Shown here piece by piece: positions 13,181 to 25,612 of a stretch of 64,000 nt of DNA; within the stretch, counting starts at the first letter, position 1, and each line of letters opens with the position of its first letter. The stretch comes from Manis javanica (taxonomy: Eukaryota; Chordata; Mammalia; Pholidota; Manidae), in NCBI RefSeq assembly GCF_040802235.1, contig NC_133158.1, positions 160,925,401 to 160,989,400 of the forward strand, read 5' to 3'. The position numbers were made by a program, and so were the translations under genes. The notes below the pieces were generated by a model, which was given only the letters and a program-made list of their open reading frames with translations, did no database searches and was not told the DNA's origin.

Positions 13181-14739
13181 TTCCTATGATTTTCACAACC
13201 CATCTCCCACTTGTTAAATTTTCTTCTTCTCACAGTTAACTGTAGAATAATACCTCTGCATAGGCTCCTTTTGCCAGTACTGGAGCATGCACATAAGATC
13301 CACTTATACCTAAGTTGTACTATAGGGCAATAGAGAATAAGAAAAGCAATGCAATATTGGAGAAACAAAAAAGGTTTAGAAAAATCCAAATGAATTGTAT
13401 AGTAGTTATTCATGTATTTTAATTATATAAAAAGGGAGCTAGAACAGTCTAATATCTCTTTTTCTCAACTCTTCTTTCAGATTTTTTTCTTCCTTCACTT
13501 ATTTAAATTTTTGTAGATGGAGCTTTTAAAATTTCCCTCTCCTTCAATTGGTTTGTCTTTGTTGATTTCCAGTATAAATGATTTCTTTTTCATGACCCAC
13601 AACTATTCATCTCTAGTTCAAACATAATTTATCATTCATTTGCTTTTTATCTTTGGATTATCAGTCATTTTTTGGTTTCTAGAATTGAGCATATTTAATT
13701 ATTGTTAAAGTCTTTTCTCCTACATCTAATTATTGTTGCAAAATTCTGTTATATCTTTTGAGCAATTTCCCAAGTAAACATTGGTGTGTGTATGTTTTAC
13801 ATATTAATCAGGAAACACTGTAATAAGAGAAGTGGGCTAAAGTTGAGATAGCTAAGTTTTTCCAGGTCTCCTGACTACTCTCTGACCTTTTACATGCCAG
13901 TATTTCTTTTAGTATTAATATTTTCTAAGTACTTTTTGGAACCATGATTCTATAATCATTTAAGTTGTAGGTCAGTGGTAGATAGCTATGATAAGGAGTT
14001 AATTATAGGCGAAAAATATATAGATCAAAGTATAAATCCTTTATCCACTTTCCTTTTCTGATTGGTGGGGGTTTGCTTCAAATTAGGGCAGGTGTATGGA
14101 TTTTATTTCAGATAGACAAAATGAACTCTGCTTTGGTTCATGGCCTCAAGTAATACTTCAGATGACTGAACTATGTCACAAACTGTCAACTGCAGATAGC
14201 CAATCCAGAAAACTAACAATGTGTTCATCAACATAAGAAATAACTATTAGAAAATAGTTCAAAGTACACTAAAGATAGGCCAGTGGCCAAATGTTTTTGT
14301 AGAAAGGCAACATTTGATTTTGTCAGACTGATTATGTATTGTATAGTCAATTTTCTGAATGAGGGAAGTCTGTTGTGTCTCTCCTTGTCTAGACATGTTG
14401 TAAGCACTGGGGCAGAGAGTTGGGGATGGTAATATAATAAGCAGGGCGAAGTTGCTATTTTTAGCAGAACTGAGAGGAGAACTCTCTTACATTTGAATTG
14501 CTTTCAGATCCATTGCTCGTGCATTTGAAAACTTCGTTGGAACAAGGGATACAGAGTTTCCTATAAACTAGATGTGGACAAAATGGAAAAATGAGGGAAA
14601 AGAACTGATGTAAGGTTTTTGGTTTTTTTTTTTTTGAGTCCTTCTTAATAGAGCAGCTTGGTGAGGTGAAAAGAACCTAACAGAAAGCAGAAGTACTGCA
14701 AGAAGCTCTGCAAGGGGCAATCCAGCATCAAATACTGTT

Positions 14740-15520
14740 ACTTCTATCTTGAGATTTCACACAGAGTCCAAACACTCTACCACCCTCATTGCCTCCTTCC
14801 TCATCCAAACCTTGTCTCCCGCCTAGATTTTTGTAATTGCCTCCCTGCTGGACTCCTTATTTCTTCTGCTGTTGTCCCCTCATTCTTTCTTCAACAAGCA
14901 ACCAGACTGACCTTAATTTGTAAATCACATCATGTCACCTCTTTCATCAAAATCCCCCAGTAGTTCCTCTCTCCCTCAGAAGGAAAGATGCAATCTCTCC
15001 AGTGATCTAGAAGGCCGACATTTCTCTGACTTTATCTCTTATACCTCCTCTGTCTTTTTCATTCTGTTCCAGCCATCTGACCCCCTCACTCTGTGTGAAG
15101 AAAGCCTGGTGTGCTCATGTTTGGGGGCTCTTCACGCTTGCTGTTGCCCCAGCCTATATGCTTTTTTCTCAAATGTATCTCCTTACTCCCATGCTGTGGT
15201 TCTTACACAGTTACCTACTCAGTGAGGATTTCCTTGGCCATTCAGTTTAAAATTTTGTTTCTCATGTAATGCTTCCTGTTTATCTTTTGATTTCTCCTCA
15301 TTTTTTTTTACCTATTTTACCCATTTATCTTGTTTTTTTTGTTTGTTTCCCCAACAAGGATTTAAGTTCCATCAAGGTAGGGATTTTCTTACTTTTCACA
15401 GACTTTTGAATTCATTTTTGAATTTACTTATTCTGTTTTTATTAACTTTTGAATCTGTAGCATTTTGGAGAATACTTGGGAATAGCAGTGCTCAATAAAC
15501 ATTTATAGGAGGAAGAAGGG
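14740..15520 (+). mobile_element. L2 LINE fragment
   Basis: L2 landmarks are GTAATTGCCTCCCTGCTGGA, AATCACATCATGTCACCTCT, TTTAAGTTCCATCAAGGTAG and GCAGTGCTCAATAAACATTT. The 97-codon open frame inside it is L2 sequence. Confidence 0.75.
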
Positions 15521-17837
15521 AAAAAGCAAGCAAGGGAGGAATGGAGGGAATAAAAAGTAAGAACTCTGTATAAGATTTCATGCTAAATTAAGTATAGAGG
15601 GAAAAAATTCAATCTGTTCATTAAAAATCAGCTTGAGGTTTCTTCCACTAAAGAAAAATTACATATAATTTTCTCAACAATGTTTTTATTTTGTGTTGGA
15701 CACAAGTACAGCACATTCTGCAGTTGTATGGGGAAATAAAAAGATTTTAAAAATTTGGATGGGGTCATCTTTTGATGTTGATAGGTACATGCCCCAGAAA
15801 TGCTTGAAAATTTTTCTAGTTCCTTCTCAGTCATGTTTACCCCAGCTCTCTTTTTTAAATTATTTCTACCACATGGTTTATTTCTGATAGTGAGCTTGAC
15901 TACCTTTGTTGAGCATAAGGAAATTATAGACAGAAATCTAATTTAGACATCTTATAACCTAGAGCAAATGGCCAGGCTGGAAAGCCTAGTGCAGGTTAGA
16001 TAATTGGAGAAGGTTTGCCAACCAGACTTGTTAATTTTTTGTTAATTAGAAAAGACTAACACTATCTTCTTGGTTGCTACCTTTGAACAACTCAGCACCG
16101 TGAGAAATCACATATATAATTTGGTTTTAAATAACACACTTTGCTATCTGAAACTTTATGAAATTAAAAATAATACAAATAACTGCCAATATCAAATATA
16201 TCTGTGCTCTAATGTGAACAGACATTTCTCATTTTTCCATCTGATACACGTATCAGTGTAGTTACAAAAAATTGCTTTACACTTTTTTTGTTGTTGTCTT
16301 TTCTTACTTACAAAAACTACATAGGCTTTCCTCCCTCCAAACTCTCCTCTTGAATCAAAGTCATGGCTGGCATTCCATCACTTGTAATGGATGCATCGTA
16401 CCCTCCCTCCCAGGCATTTAATTGCAGGAGTGCTCAAACTGACATAAACATTCAGACTTCAGAGAGAAAAGCCCAAGAACTGAGAACAGAAAATTAGACT
16501 ATTAGTGCTTTCTTTCAACCTTGACAGTGCTACTTTTGATGAAGGATTGAAAATTCTTGGCTAAACCCTCATTTTGATTCATTTTACTTAAACCAGAACA
16601 TTTTTATAGTGAAATGTTTGCCATCACCTAGAAACAGTAAGATTTCTTTTTAAACCATAAATTTGCATAGAAAAAGATAGTAACGAGAATGTTTGCTTGC
16701 AGTTTTAGGTGATAAAGGAAAATATTTGAAAGTATGATTTTCTTGCTCTTACAGTCACCTAAAAAAATAAATTAAAATTTTCATTGAAATAGTGAGATCT
16801 CATGTGAGGCTTTTGCATAGTCATAGAAAACTAGCATTAGAGGCACATGTACTTTGCTCTCAGGCTTTTGGAACCCATAACTGTTGGTGGATTTAATTAG
16901 ACAGCTCTACTAAGTTGAGCCAGAGTTATGACAAGTACTTGTATGTTACTCAGCAGCACCACTTTATCGTACTGACAATGTCAAGGGGTTATGTTCCACT
17001 CATAAAAATTGCCTAAGATACTTAAATTACCAAATAACTCAGCCTCAGAGAAACCATATTGCTTTGAAAGAGAGTGAAGTGGGGGTTTCAAAGTGTCAAA
17101 AATAAATGAGAAGTAACTTAAAAGAAGATACCTAGTTTATGTACCACAACCTGCGCCCTCCCCCCCATTTCTATCTAGTTACTAGACAAATTGATTGACA
17201 TTCCTAAAGTGGGAAATCCTTTGATAATGAGATTTTAAAAGTAACTCCTACGTATGTTTATGACCTTTTAATAGTATCAGTGTGTGACAGAGGTGAGTTC
17301 TGAGAGGAGGATGAGCCATGTTTTGAAGCCCAGGGTAAGTGAGGGCCTAGACTATTACCATTTGGCTTTCTCATTTATTTTTCTTCACATGAATCCCCTG
17401 TTGACCCTGACTGAGACATATTTGAAATATACTGGGGGGAAAGAGATGAGAGCTGGGCAGCTGAATACTGACTTGGTCTCTGCCACTCATTACCTCTGGC
17501 TCTTTGGATATTAGCTCTAGCATTCAATTGCAATGCCCTCTTGCTTGAATCAGGGCTGTCCATGCAGTGACCTTAAGAACGAATTCCTTAATTTTTCAGC
17601 ATCACTGCAAGAGAGATGAAGAGTCAGATAATTATTTGAAGCAACTACAGCACAGGACACTACTCAGGATGTCTATTAATGTCAGACTGCAATCAAAAGA
17701 GTAAATGATAACTACATTTATATGCATATTTATCATTATCTATATATTTAGACTTGGGCTGCAACAACAGTTTAATGGATTCAGAACCATTTATTAAATT
17801 GGCTTCATGTATTTTCATGGCCATGAGTTTAAAGAGT

Positions 17838-17840
<3 letters not shown>
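15521..17840. other. Gene-free stretch, nothing recognised
   Basis: AT-rich sequence without long frames. Possible old repeats are too diverged to name. Confidence 0.5.

Positions 17841-17870
<30 letters not shown>
17841..17870. repeat. (AT)15 microsatellite
   Basis: An uninterrupted AT run borders the 3' end of L1 copy A and may mark an altered insertion target or tail. Confidence 0.95.
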
Positions 17871-17874
<4 letters not shown>

Positions 17875-18112
17875 TTTACTTTGGTATCATTAATCTACAA
17901 TTACATGAGGAACATTATGTTTACTAGTCTCCCCCCATAACCAAGCCCCCCACACAAACCCCATTACAGTCACTGTCCATCAGTATAGTAAGATGCTGTA
18001 GAATCACTACTTGTCTTCTCTGTGTTGCACAGCCCTTCCCGTGACCCCCCCACATTATAAATGCTAATCATAATGCCCTCTTTCTTTTTTTTCCGCCCTT
18101 ATCCCTCCCTTC

Positions 18113-18535
18113 TCACCCATCCTCCCCAGTCCCTTTCCCTTTGGTAACTGTTAGTCTATTCCTGGATTCTGTGAGTCTGCTGCTGTTTTGCTCCTTCAGT
18201 TTTTTCTTTGTTCTTATACTCCACATATGAGTGAAAATCATTTGATACTTGTCTTTCTCTGCCTGGCTTATTTCATTGAACATAATACCCTCTAGCTCCA
18301 TCCATGTTGTTGCAAATGGTAGGATTTGTTTTCTTCTTATCGCTGAATAATATTCCATTGTGTGTATGTACCACATCTTCTTTATCCATTCATCTACTGA
18401 TGGACACTTAGGTTGTTTCCATTTCTTGGCTGTTGTAAATAGTGCTGCAATAAACAGAGGGGTACATATGTCTTTTTTCATACTGGGCTGCTGCATTCTT
18501 AGGGTAAATTTCAGGCAGTGGAATTCCTGGGTCAA
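18113..18535 (-). pseudogene. L1 copy A ORF2 C-terminal segment
   Basis: The piece contains [20 protein letters not shown] and TTWMELEGIMFNEISQAEKD, the usual end of mammalian L1 ORF2. The same segment recurs on the plus strand near 48760-49057 and, partly, near 59937-60062. Confidence 0.88.
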
Positions 18536-19679
18536 ATAGTATTTCTATTTTTAGTTTTTTGAGGAACCTCCATATTGCTTTCCACAAAGGTTGAACTAAT
18601 TTACATCCCCACCAACAGTGTTGGAGGGTTCCCCTTTTTCCACATCCTTGTCAACATTTGTTGTTGTTTGTCTTTTGGATGGTGGCAATCCTTACTGGTG
18701 TGAGGTGATATCTCATTGTGGTTTTAATTTGCATTTCTCTGATGATTAGGGATGTGGGGGATCTTTTCATGAGCCTGTTGGCCATCTGAATTTCTTCTTT
18801 GGGGAAGTGTCTATTCAGCTCCTCTGCCTATTTTTTAATTGGATTATTTGCTTTTTGTTTGTTGAGGTGCTTGTGCTCTTTGTATAATTTGGATGTCAAC
18901 CCCTTATCAGATATCTCATTTATGAATATATTCTTGCATATGGTAGGATGTCTTTTTGTTCTACTGATGGTGTCCTTTGTTGTACAGAAGCTTTTCAGTT
19001 TAATATAGTCCCACTTCTTTTTTCTTTTGTTTCCCTTGCCCGGGGAGATAAGTTCATGAAGAAGTTGTTCATGTTTATGTTCAGGAGATTTTTCCCTGTT
19101 TTTTTATAAGACTTCTATGGTTTCATGTCTTATATTGAGGTCTTCGATCTATTTTGAGTTTACTTTTGTGTATGTGATTAGACAATAATCCCGTTTCATT
19201 CTCTTCCATGTAGCTGTCCAGTTTTACCAACACCAGCTGTTGAAGAGGCTGTCATTTCCCCATTGTATATCCAGGGCTCCTTTATCATATATTAATTGAC
19301 CATATATACTTTGGTTTATATCTGGGCTCTGTAGTCTGTTCCATTGGTCTGTGGGTCTGTTCTTGTGCCAATTCCAAATTGTCTTGATTACTGTGGCTTT
19401 GTAGTAGAGCTTGAAGTCAGGGAGCATAATTCCCCCTGCTTTATTCTTCCTTCTCAGGATTTCTTTGGCTGTTTGGGGTCTTTTGTGGTTCTATATGAAT
19501 TCTAGAACTATTTGCTCTAGTTCATTGAAGAATGCTGTTGGTATTTTGATAGAGATTGCACTGAATCTGTAGATTGCTTTAGGCAGGATGGCCATTTTGA
19601 CAATATTAATTCTTCCTATCCATGAGCAGAGGATGTGTTTCCATTTATTTGTTTCTTTAATTTCTCTCATGAGTGTCTT

Positions 19680-20240
19680 CTAGTTTTCAGAGTATAAGTC
19701 TTTCACATCCTTGGTTAGGTTTATTCCTAGGTATTTTATTCTTTTTGATGGAATTGTTTTCCTGATTTCTCTTTCTGCTAGTTCATCATTGGTGTATAGG
19801 AATGCCGCAGATTTCTGTGTATTAATTTTGTATCCCTTGACTTTGCTGAATTCACATATTAGATCTAGTAGTTTTGGAGAGGATTCTTTAGGGTTTTTTA
19901 TGTACAGTATCATGTCATCTGCAAACAGGGACAGTTTGACTTCTTCCTTGCCAATCTGGATGCTTTTTACTTCTTTGTGTTGTCTGATTGCTGTGGCTAG
20001 GACCTCCTGTACTATGTTGAATAAAAGTGGTGAGAGTGGGCATCCTTGTCTTGTTCCCAATCTTAAAGGAAAAGCTTTCAGCTTCTCACTGTTAAGTATG
20101 ATGTTGGCTGTGGGTTTTTCATATATGGCCTTTATTATGTTGAGGTACTTGCCTTCTATACCCATGCTGTTGAGAGTTTTTGTCATGAATGGATGTTGAA
20201 TTTTGTTGAATGCTTTTTTAGCATCTATGGAGATGATCAT
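19680..20240 (-). pseudogene. L1 copy A ORF2 reverse-transcriptase segment
   Basis: This open piece of 186 codons carries the classic L1 reverse-transcriptase motifs: [12 protein letters not shown] near its start, RQGCPLSP at residues 64-71 and the catalytic FADD box at 106-109. It is the longest intact piece of this element's ORF2. Stops on both sides show it is not part of a full ORF2. Confidence 0.92.
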
Positions 20241-20869
20241 GTGGTTTTTGTCCTTTTTGTTGATGTGGTGGATGATGTTGATGGATTTTCGAATGTTCTA
20301 CTATCCTTGCATCCCTGGGATGAATCCCACTTGATCATGATGGATGATCTTTTTGATGTATTTTTGAATCTGGTTTGCTAATATTTTGTTGAGTATTTTT
20401 ACATCTATGTTCATCAGAGATATTTGTGTGTAATTTTATTTTTTTGTGGTGTCTTTGGCTTGTTTTGGTATTAGAGTGATACTGGCCTCGTAGAATGATT
20501 TTGGAAGTATTCCCTCCTCTTTGACTTTTTGGAAAACTTTAAAGAGGATGATTCTGTTTCTGTGTGTAGGCTCTCTTTCATGATAAGTCTAGCTAGGGGT
20601 TCATCTATTTTGTTTATTTTCTTGAAGAACCAGCTGCTGCTTTCATTGATTACTTCTATTGTTTCATTTTTATCAATTTTATTTATTTCTGCTTTAATCT
20701 TTATTATGTCCCTCCCTCTACTGACTTTGGGCCTCATTTGTTCTTCCTTTTCTAGTTTCATTAATTGTGAGTTTAGACTGTGCATATGTGATTGTTCTTC
20801 TTTCCTGAGGTAGGCCTTTATTGCACTATATTTCCCTCTTAGCACAGCCTTTGCTGCATCCCACAGATA

Positions 20870-21673
20870 TTATGCTGTTGAATTATTATTGTCATTTGTC
20901 TCCATATATTGCTTGATCTCTGTTTTTATTTGGTCATCGATGCATTGATTATTTAGGAGCATGTTATTAAGCTTCCATGTGTTTGTGGGCTTTTTCATTT
21001 TCTTTGTGTAATTTTTTTCTAGTTTCATACCTTTGTGATCTGAGAAGCTGGTTGGTACAGTTTCACTCTTTTTGAATTTACTGAGATTCTTTTTGTGGCC
21101 TAGCATGTGATCTATTCTTGAAAATGTTCCACGTGCACTTGAGAAGAATGTGTATCCTTCTGCTTTTGAATGGAGTGTTCTGTAGATGAGTGGTAGGTCC
21201 ATCTGTTCTAATACGTTGCTCAGTGCCTCTGTCTCTTTACTTATTTTCTGTCTGGTTGATCTGTCCTTTGGAGCGAGTGGTGTGTTGAAGTCTCCTAAAA
21301 TGAATGCATTGCATTCTATTTCCCCTTTCAATTCTGTTAGCATTTGTTTCACATATGTAGGTTCTCATGTGTTGGGTGCATATATATTTATAATGGTTAT
21401 ATCCTCTTGTTGGACTGACTCCTTTATCATCATGTAATGTCCTTCTTTGTCTCGTTACATTCTTTGTTTTGAAATCTATTTTGTCTGATACAAGTACTGC
21501 AACTCCTGCTTTTTTCTCCCTATTTGTTGCATGAAATATCTTTTTGCAAGGAAAAATCCCTTGACATTTAGTCTGTGTATCTCTTTGGGTTTGAAGTGAG
21601 TCTCTTGTAGGCAGCATGTAGATGGGTCTTGTTTTTTTATCCATTCAGTGACTGTGTCTTTTGATCGGTGCAT
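20870..21673 (-). pseudogene. L1 copy A ORF2 endonuclease region, broken
   Basis: Overlapping frames encode fragments of the apurinic-like endonuclease domain: TEWIKKQDPSTCCLQETHFK near 21640, LGDFNTPL near 21290 and SFSDHKGMKLE near 21040. The frame changes between them, so the domain is inactivated. Confidence 0.85.
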
Positions 21674-22099
21674 TCAGACCATTTACATTTAGGGTGATTT
21701 TCGATAGGTATGTACTTATTGCTACTGCAGGCTTTAGATTTGTGATTACCAAAGGGTCAAGGGTAATTCCATTACTATCTAGCAGTCTGATTTAACTCAC
21801 TTCGTATGCTATTACAAACACAACCTAAAGATTCTTTTTTTCCTCCATTGTCTTTTTCTTCCTCCTCCATTCTTTGTATGTTATGAATTATATTCTGCAC
21901 CTTTTGTCTATCCCTTGGGTGACATATATTTAGCCTTAGGAATACTTCCAGCTATAGCTGTCCCTCCAAAATGTACTGTAGAAGTGGTTTGTGGGAGGTC
22001 AGTTCTCTTAGCTTTTGCTTATCTGAAAATTGTTTAATCCCTCCTTCAAATTTAAATGATAACCTTGCCAGATAGAGTATTCTTGGTTTGAGGCCCTTC

Positions 22100-22740
22100 T
22101 GCTTCACTGTGTTAAATACATCAAGCCCTCCTTTCTGGCCTGTAAGGTTTTTGTAGAGTAATCTGATGACAGACTGATGGGTTTTTCTTTGTACATGATC
22201 TTTTTCTCTCTACCTGCTTTTAAAAGTCTGTCTTTATCCTTGATCTTTGCCATTTTAATTATTATATGTCTTGATGTTGTCTTCCTTGGGTCCCTTGTGT
22301 TGGAAGATCTGTGCACCTCTATGGCTTGAGAGACTATCTCCTTCCCAGATTGGGGAAGTTTTCAGCAATTACCTCCTCAATGACACTTTCTGTCCTTTTT
22401 TCTCTGGTACCCATATAATGCGAATATTGTTCCATTTGGATTGGTCATACAGTTCTCTCAATATTCTTTCATTCTTATAGATTTTTTTTCTCTCTGTGCC
22501 TCAGCTTCTTTGTATTCCTCTTCTCTAATTTCTATTCCGTTTACCATATCTTCTACTACATCTAATCTGCTTAAATCCCTTCATTGTATGTTTCATTTCA
22601 GATATGGAATTTCTTAATAACTGATTCTCCATCTTAAATTCGTTCCTGAGTTCTTGAGTATTTTTCTGTACCTCCATAAGCATGTTTATGATTTTTATTT
22701 TGAACTCTTTCAGGAAGATTGGTGAGTTCAGTTTCATTTG
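22100..22740 (-). pseudogene. L1 copy A ORF1-like region, broken
   Basis: Minus-strand fragments include DPRKTTSRHIIIKMAKIKDK (the RNA-binding part of ORF1p, near 22290) and FKIKIINMLMEVQKNTQELR (the N-terminal coiled coil, near 22700). Stops separate them. A second version of the same region lies at about 23900-24460 in copy B. Confidence 0.8.
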
Positions 22741-23065
22741 GCCCTTTTTCTGCGGTTTTTGAGATTTTGGTCTGAACCAGGTTCTTTTGACATTTCGTAT
22801 TTCTATGTGGTACCCTCTAGTGCCCAGAAGCTCTAGGAGGAGTTCTCTGTCTCACTTCTCACGTTGCCATCTTGAATCTCTACTATTTTTAAGTCTAATC
22901 CAAGTTTGGACTCAACTTCTCCAGGGGCTGTTTGCATGCCCCCTCCTCTGCCCTGCGTGCCGTGTCCCCACAGTCCCTCCTGCCAGGCACTGCCTTGTTC
23001 CCTCCCACAGACCAGCAAGTCCCAACGTCCGGCCCGAAAGTGCCCCACACCAGAGACCTCCTCTC

Positions 23066-25612
23066 CTAGGTCTTGTTTCTTTATCCATTCTGCCATTCTA
23101 TGTCTTTTGATTGGTTCATTTTGTCCATTTATGTTTAAGGTGATTATTGATCGATATGAACTTATTGCCATTTTATTAATTGTTTTCTGGATGTGTATTC
23201 TCACTCCTCCTTGTTCGTTTTTTCCTTTCTTACATTCTTCTCTTGTTATTGATGGTTTTCTTTAATGTTGTAATTGGCTTTCTCATTTATTTATTTATTT
23301 ATTTATTGTGTGTGTGTGTGTGTGTTTACTGTAGGCTTTTGTGGTTACCAAAGGTTCAAGGATAGCTTACTTACTATATTGTAGTCTATCTTAAATTTCT
23401 GATTACTCTATTTGAAACACAATATAAAGGTACTTTCCCCCTTCTTCCTCCTCCATTTTTTCATATTGGATGTCATAATCTGCATTTTTTGTGTATCCCT
23501 TGACTGATTTTTTGTATAAATGATTTTGTTTTTGTTTTAATTCCATACTTGCTTAATAACTTGTTGGTCTATTACCTTCACTGTGGGTTTATTTTCACTG
23601 GTGAAAGCTTTTTAGCCTTAGGACATTTCCATCTATAGCAGTCCTTTTAACATATCTTGCAAGGCTGGCTTAGTGGTGGTGAATTTCTTCTACTTTTGTC
23701 TGTCTGGAAATTGTTTAATACCTGCTTCAAATTTAAATGATAATCTTGCCAGGTAGAGGATTCTTGTTTGAAGGTTCTTCTGTTTCATTACATTAAATAT
23801 GTCATTGACTTCTGGCCTGTATACAGTCTCTGCTGAGAAGTCTGCTGATAGCCTGATGGGATTTCCTTAATAAGTTATCTTTTTTTCTTTTGTTGGCTCC
23901 TTTCAACACTCTCTCCGTATCCTTGATCTTTGCCATTTTAATTATTATATGTCTTGGTGTTGTCCCGTTTTGTTCCTTTTGTTAGGGGAGCTCTGTGCTT
24001 CCATGACCTGAGTGTCTATTTCCTCCCCCAGATTAGGGAAGTTTTCAACAATTATTTCCTTAAAGAGACTTTCTATCCCTTTGTCTTTCTCTTCTTCTGG
24101 TACCCTTATTATGCAAATGTTGTTTCATTTGGATTGGTCACACAGCTGTGTTATCACTCTTTTATTCCTAGACGTCCTTTTTCTCTGTTTCTCAGCATCT
24201 TTGTTTTCCTGTTCTCTAGTTTTGTATTTTTCATTTCAGACACTATGTTCTTCAGCTCTGAGTGTCTCTTTTTCAGGTCTCCTCTTTGTTGAAGTCCTCC
24301 CTGAGATCTTGAATACTTTTCTGTAAATCCGTGAGTATGTTTATGACTTTTATTTTGAAATCTTCATCAAGAAGATTGACAATCTCTGTTTCATTTAGCC
24401 CTCTTTCTGGGCTTCTGTTCTGTAGTTTTGTTTGGATCATATTCCTCTGCCTACTCATTTTGTCAGGGTTTCTGTGTTTCTTCCTTTGTATTATTTGGCT
24501 CTGCTATACTTCCTGACCTATCAAATAATAGCTTTATGAAGACAGCAAGAGCTTTATGGTGCCCAGAAGCTCAAGATTCTTTACTCTCTGGTGCCTAGTC
24601 CTGTTTTGTGGGAGCCCCAGCTGTTGGCGTGCTGTGGGTGGAGTGTCTTTCTGTGCTGGCAGTTTGCTTCAGCTACCACTTTTGTGATCAGCTCAGGAGT
24701 CTCTGTTGAGCTTGCTGTGGGCAGGGCCACCCTCTGCCTGGCCTGCAGCAATGGCGGGGCTGCAGGGATAAGTGGGGTGGGTGGGCTCTGCCTGGGCTGG
24801 ATGCGCAGCACAGGGTTTGGACACCCTCAGGGAGGAAGGAGCTCTTGGGGCTGGGTCTTGCCGGCACCTCCCCAGTTGGGCTGAAACAGAGCCAAGGAAA
24901 CTGAGAGAGTCTCCCTCTGCCTGCCAGACAGCAAATTCTGACACTGCTGCTGAGTGGGTTGGCTCCTGGCAGCATGTGCAGGGAGGAGCCTTGGGGCTGA
25001 GTTGCCAGTAAAGGAGAATGGAGCATCTGGGGTTTCTAAGAGTCCCCAGTTTGTTGGGCTGAGGAAGGGCTGGGGAGTATTCTCCATCTACCCTTTTTCC
25101 TGAGGAGAGAGTTCCATCCAACCCTCTCCCCTCTGGTACCCCTCCCACTGGTCAAGTCTTTCAAACTGCCACCTTTGCTTTGGGTCTCAGGATTGATGGA
25201 GCATGCCTGTCCTCCACACTGGCTGGAGTCTCAGCCTCTGAGTGTTCCCCTGTCCCTAGTATCCATCCCTGCCAATCACCAAAACCCAATGTAGTGTGGG
25301 CTCATGATCACGGGGCAGATCTCCAGGGCCAGGTGTGCAGTGCTCCTGGGCTCCTAACCCCTCCCTGCTCCATTTCTCTTTCTCCCACCTCTAAGCTGGG
25401 TTTGTGGTGTGGGCTTGAGTCTTGCTCTTGATCTTGGCTCTGCCACTTTACTCTTTTCTGTGTGGTCTTCTCTTCTTCCTCATGTGTAGGTAGTCTGTTC
25501 TGCAGTGTTTAGATTGTTTTCAGGCTTAGTTATATTTGCTGTATTTTCTTCTTTTATGTGTTTTGGGAGGAGGTTTTTGCATTCTCCACCATCTTTTTCC
25601 AGAACCCCATGA
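23066..25612 (-). mobile_element. L1 copy B: 5'UTR, ORF1 and start of ORF2 only
   Basis: On the minus strand this begins with a GC-rich 5'UTR (about 25612-24590) and continues into ORF1 (start near 24458, NETEIVNLLDEDFKIKVINI). It then runs through a second ORF1 RNA-binding region (near 23920) into the start of ORF2 (ISSYRSIITLNINGQN, RMAEWIKKQD near 23085), where it stops abruptly and copy A's leader begins. The rest of its ORF2 and its 3' end are missing. Long open frames on either strand in the GC-rich 5'UTR part are not genes. Confidence 0.85.
23285..23325. repeat. (ATTT)n(GT)n microsatellite within L1 copy B
   Basis: About five ATTT units are followed directly by about nine GT units, lying between the ORF1 and ORF2 regions of copy B. 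Confidence 0.85.

Larger units (their letters stand above)
10625..14735. other. Gene-free stretch
   Basis: Two MIR pieces are listed separately. Around 12330-12520 there is a moderately GC-rich patch (GCTCCACCCAGTGCTCTGGG, GCAGCTCCTGGGACAGAGAC) that resembles an LTR-like repeat but was not assigned. No DZIP1L exon was found, although that gene is expected on this side of A4GNT. Confidence 0.45.
17871..23065 (-). mobile_element. L1 (LINE-1) copy A, near full length, inactive
   Basis: The 3' end lies at the left, next to an (AT)15 run, and reads on the minus strand as a 3'UTR ending TTAATGATACC. Moving right it contains the ORF2 C-terminal region (18113-18535), reverse transcriptase (19680-20240), linker and endonuclease (20470-21673), ORF1-like sequence (about 22100-22740) and a short GC-rich 5' leader (22880-23060). 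Stops break ORF2 into at least six pieces, so it cannot move on its own. The 3' sequence is the same family as the L1 pieces at 47455-49255 and 59937-60399. Confidence 0.9.

Noticed and set aside
19711-20199. 162-codon plus-strand open frame
   Set aside because: It is the antisense shadow of the L1 reverse-transcriptase segment.
22833-23204. 123-codon minus-strand frame that looks like a novel protein
   Set aside because: Its first part is the L1 copy B ORF2 start and the rest is the copy A leader, so it is a junction artefact of the L1 tandem.
24693-25148. 151-codon minus-strand and overlapping frames in GC-rich sequence
   Set aside because: They fall in the L1 copy B 5'UTR, where GC-rich sequence leaves frames open by chance.
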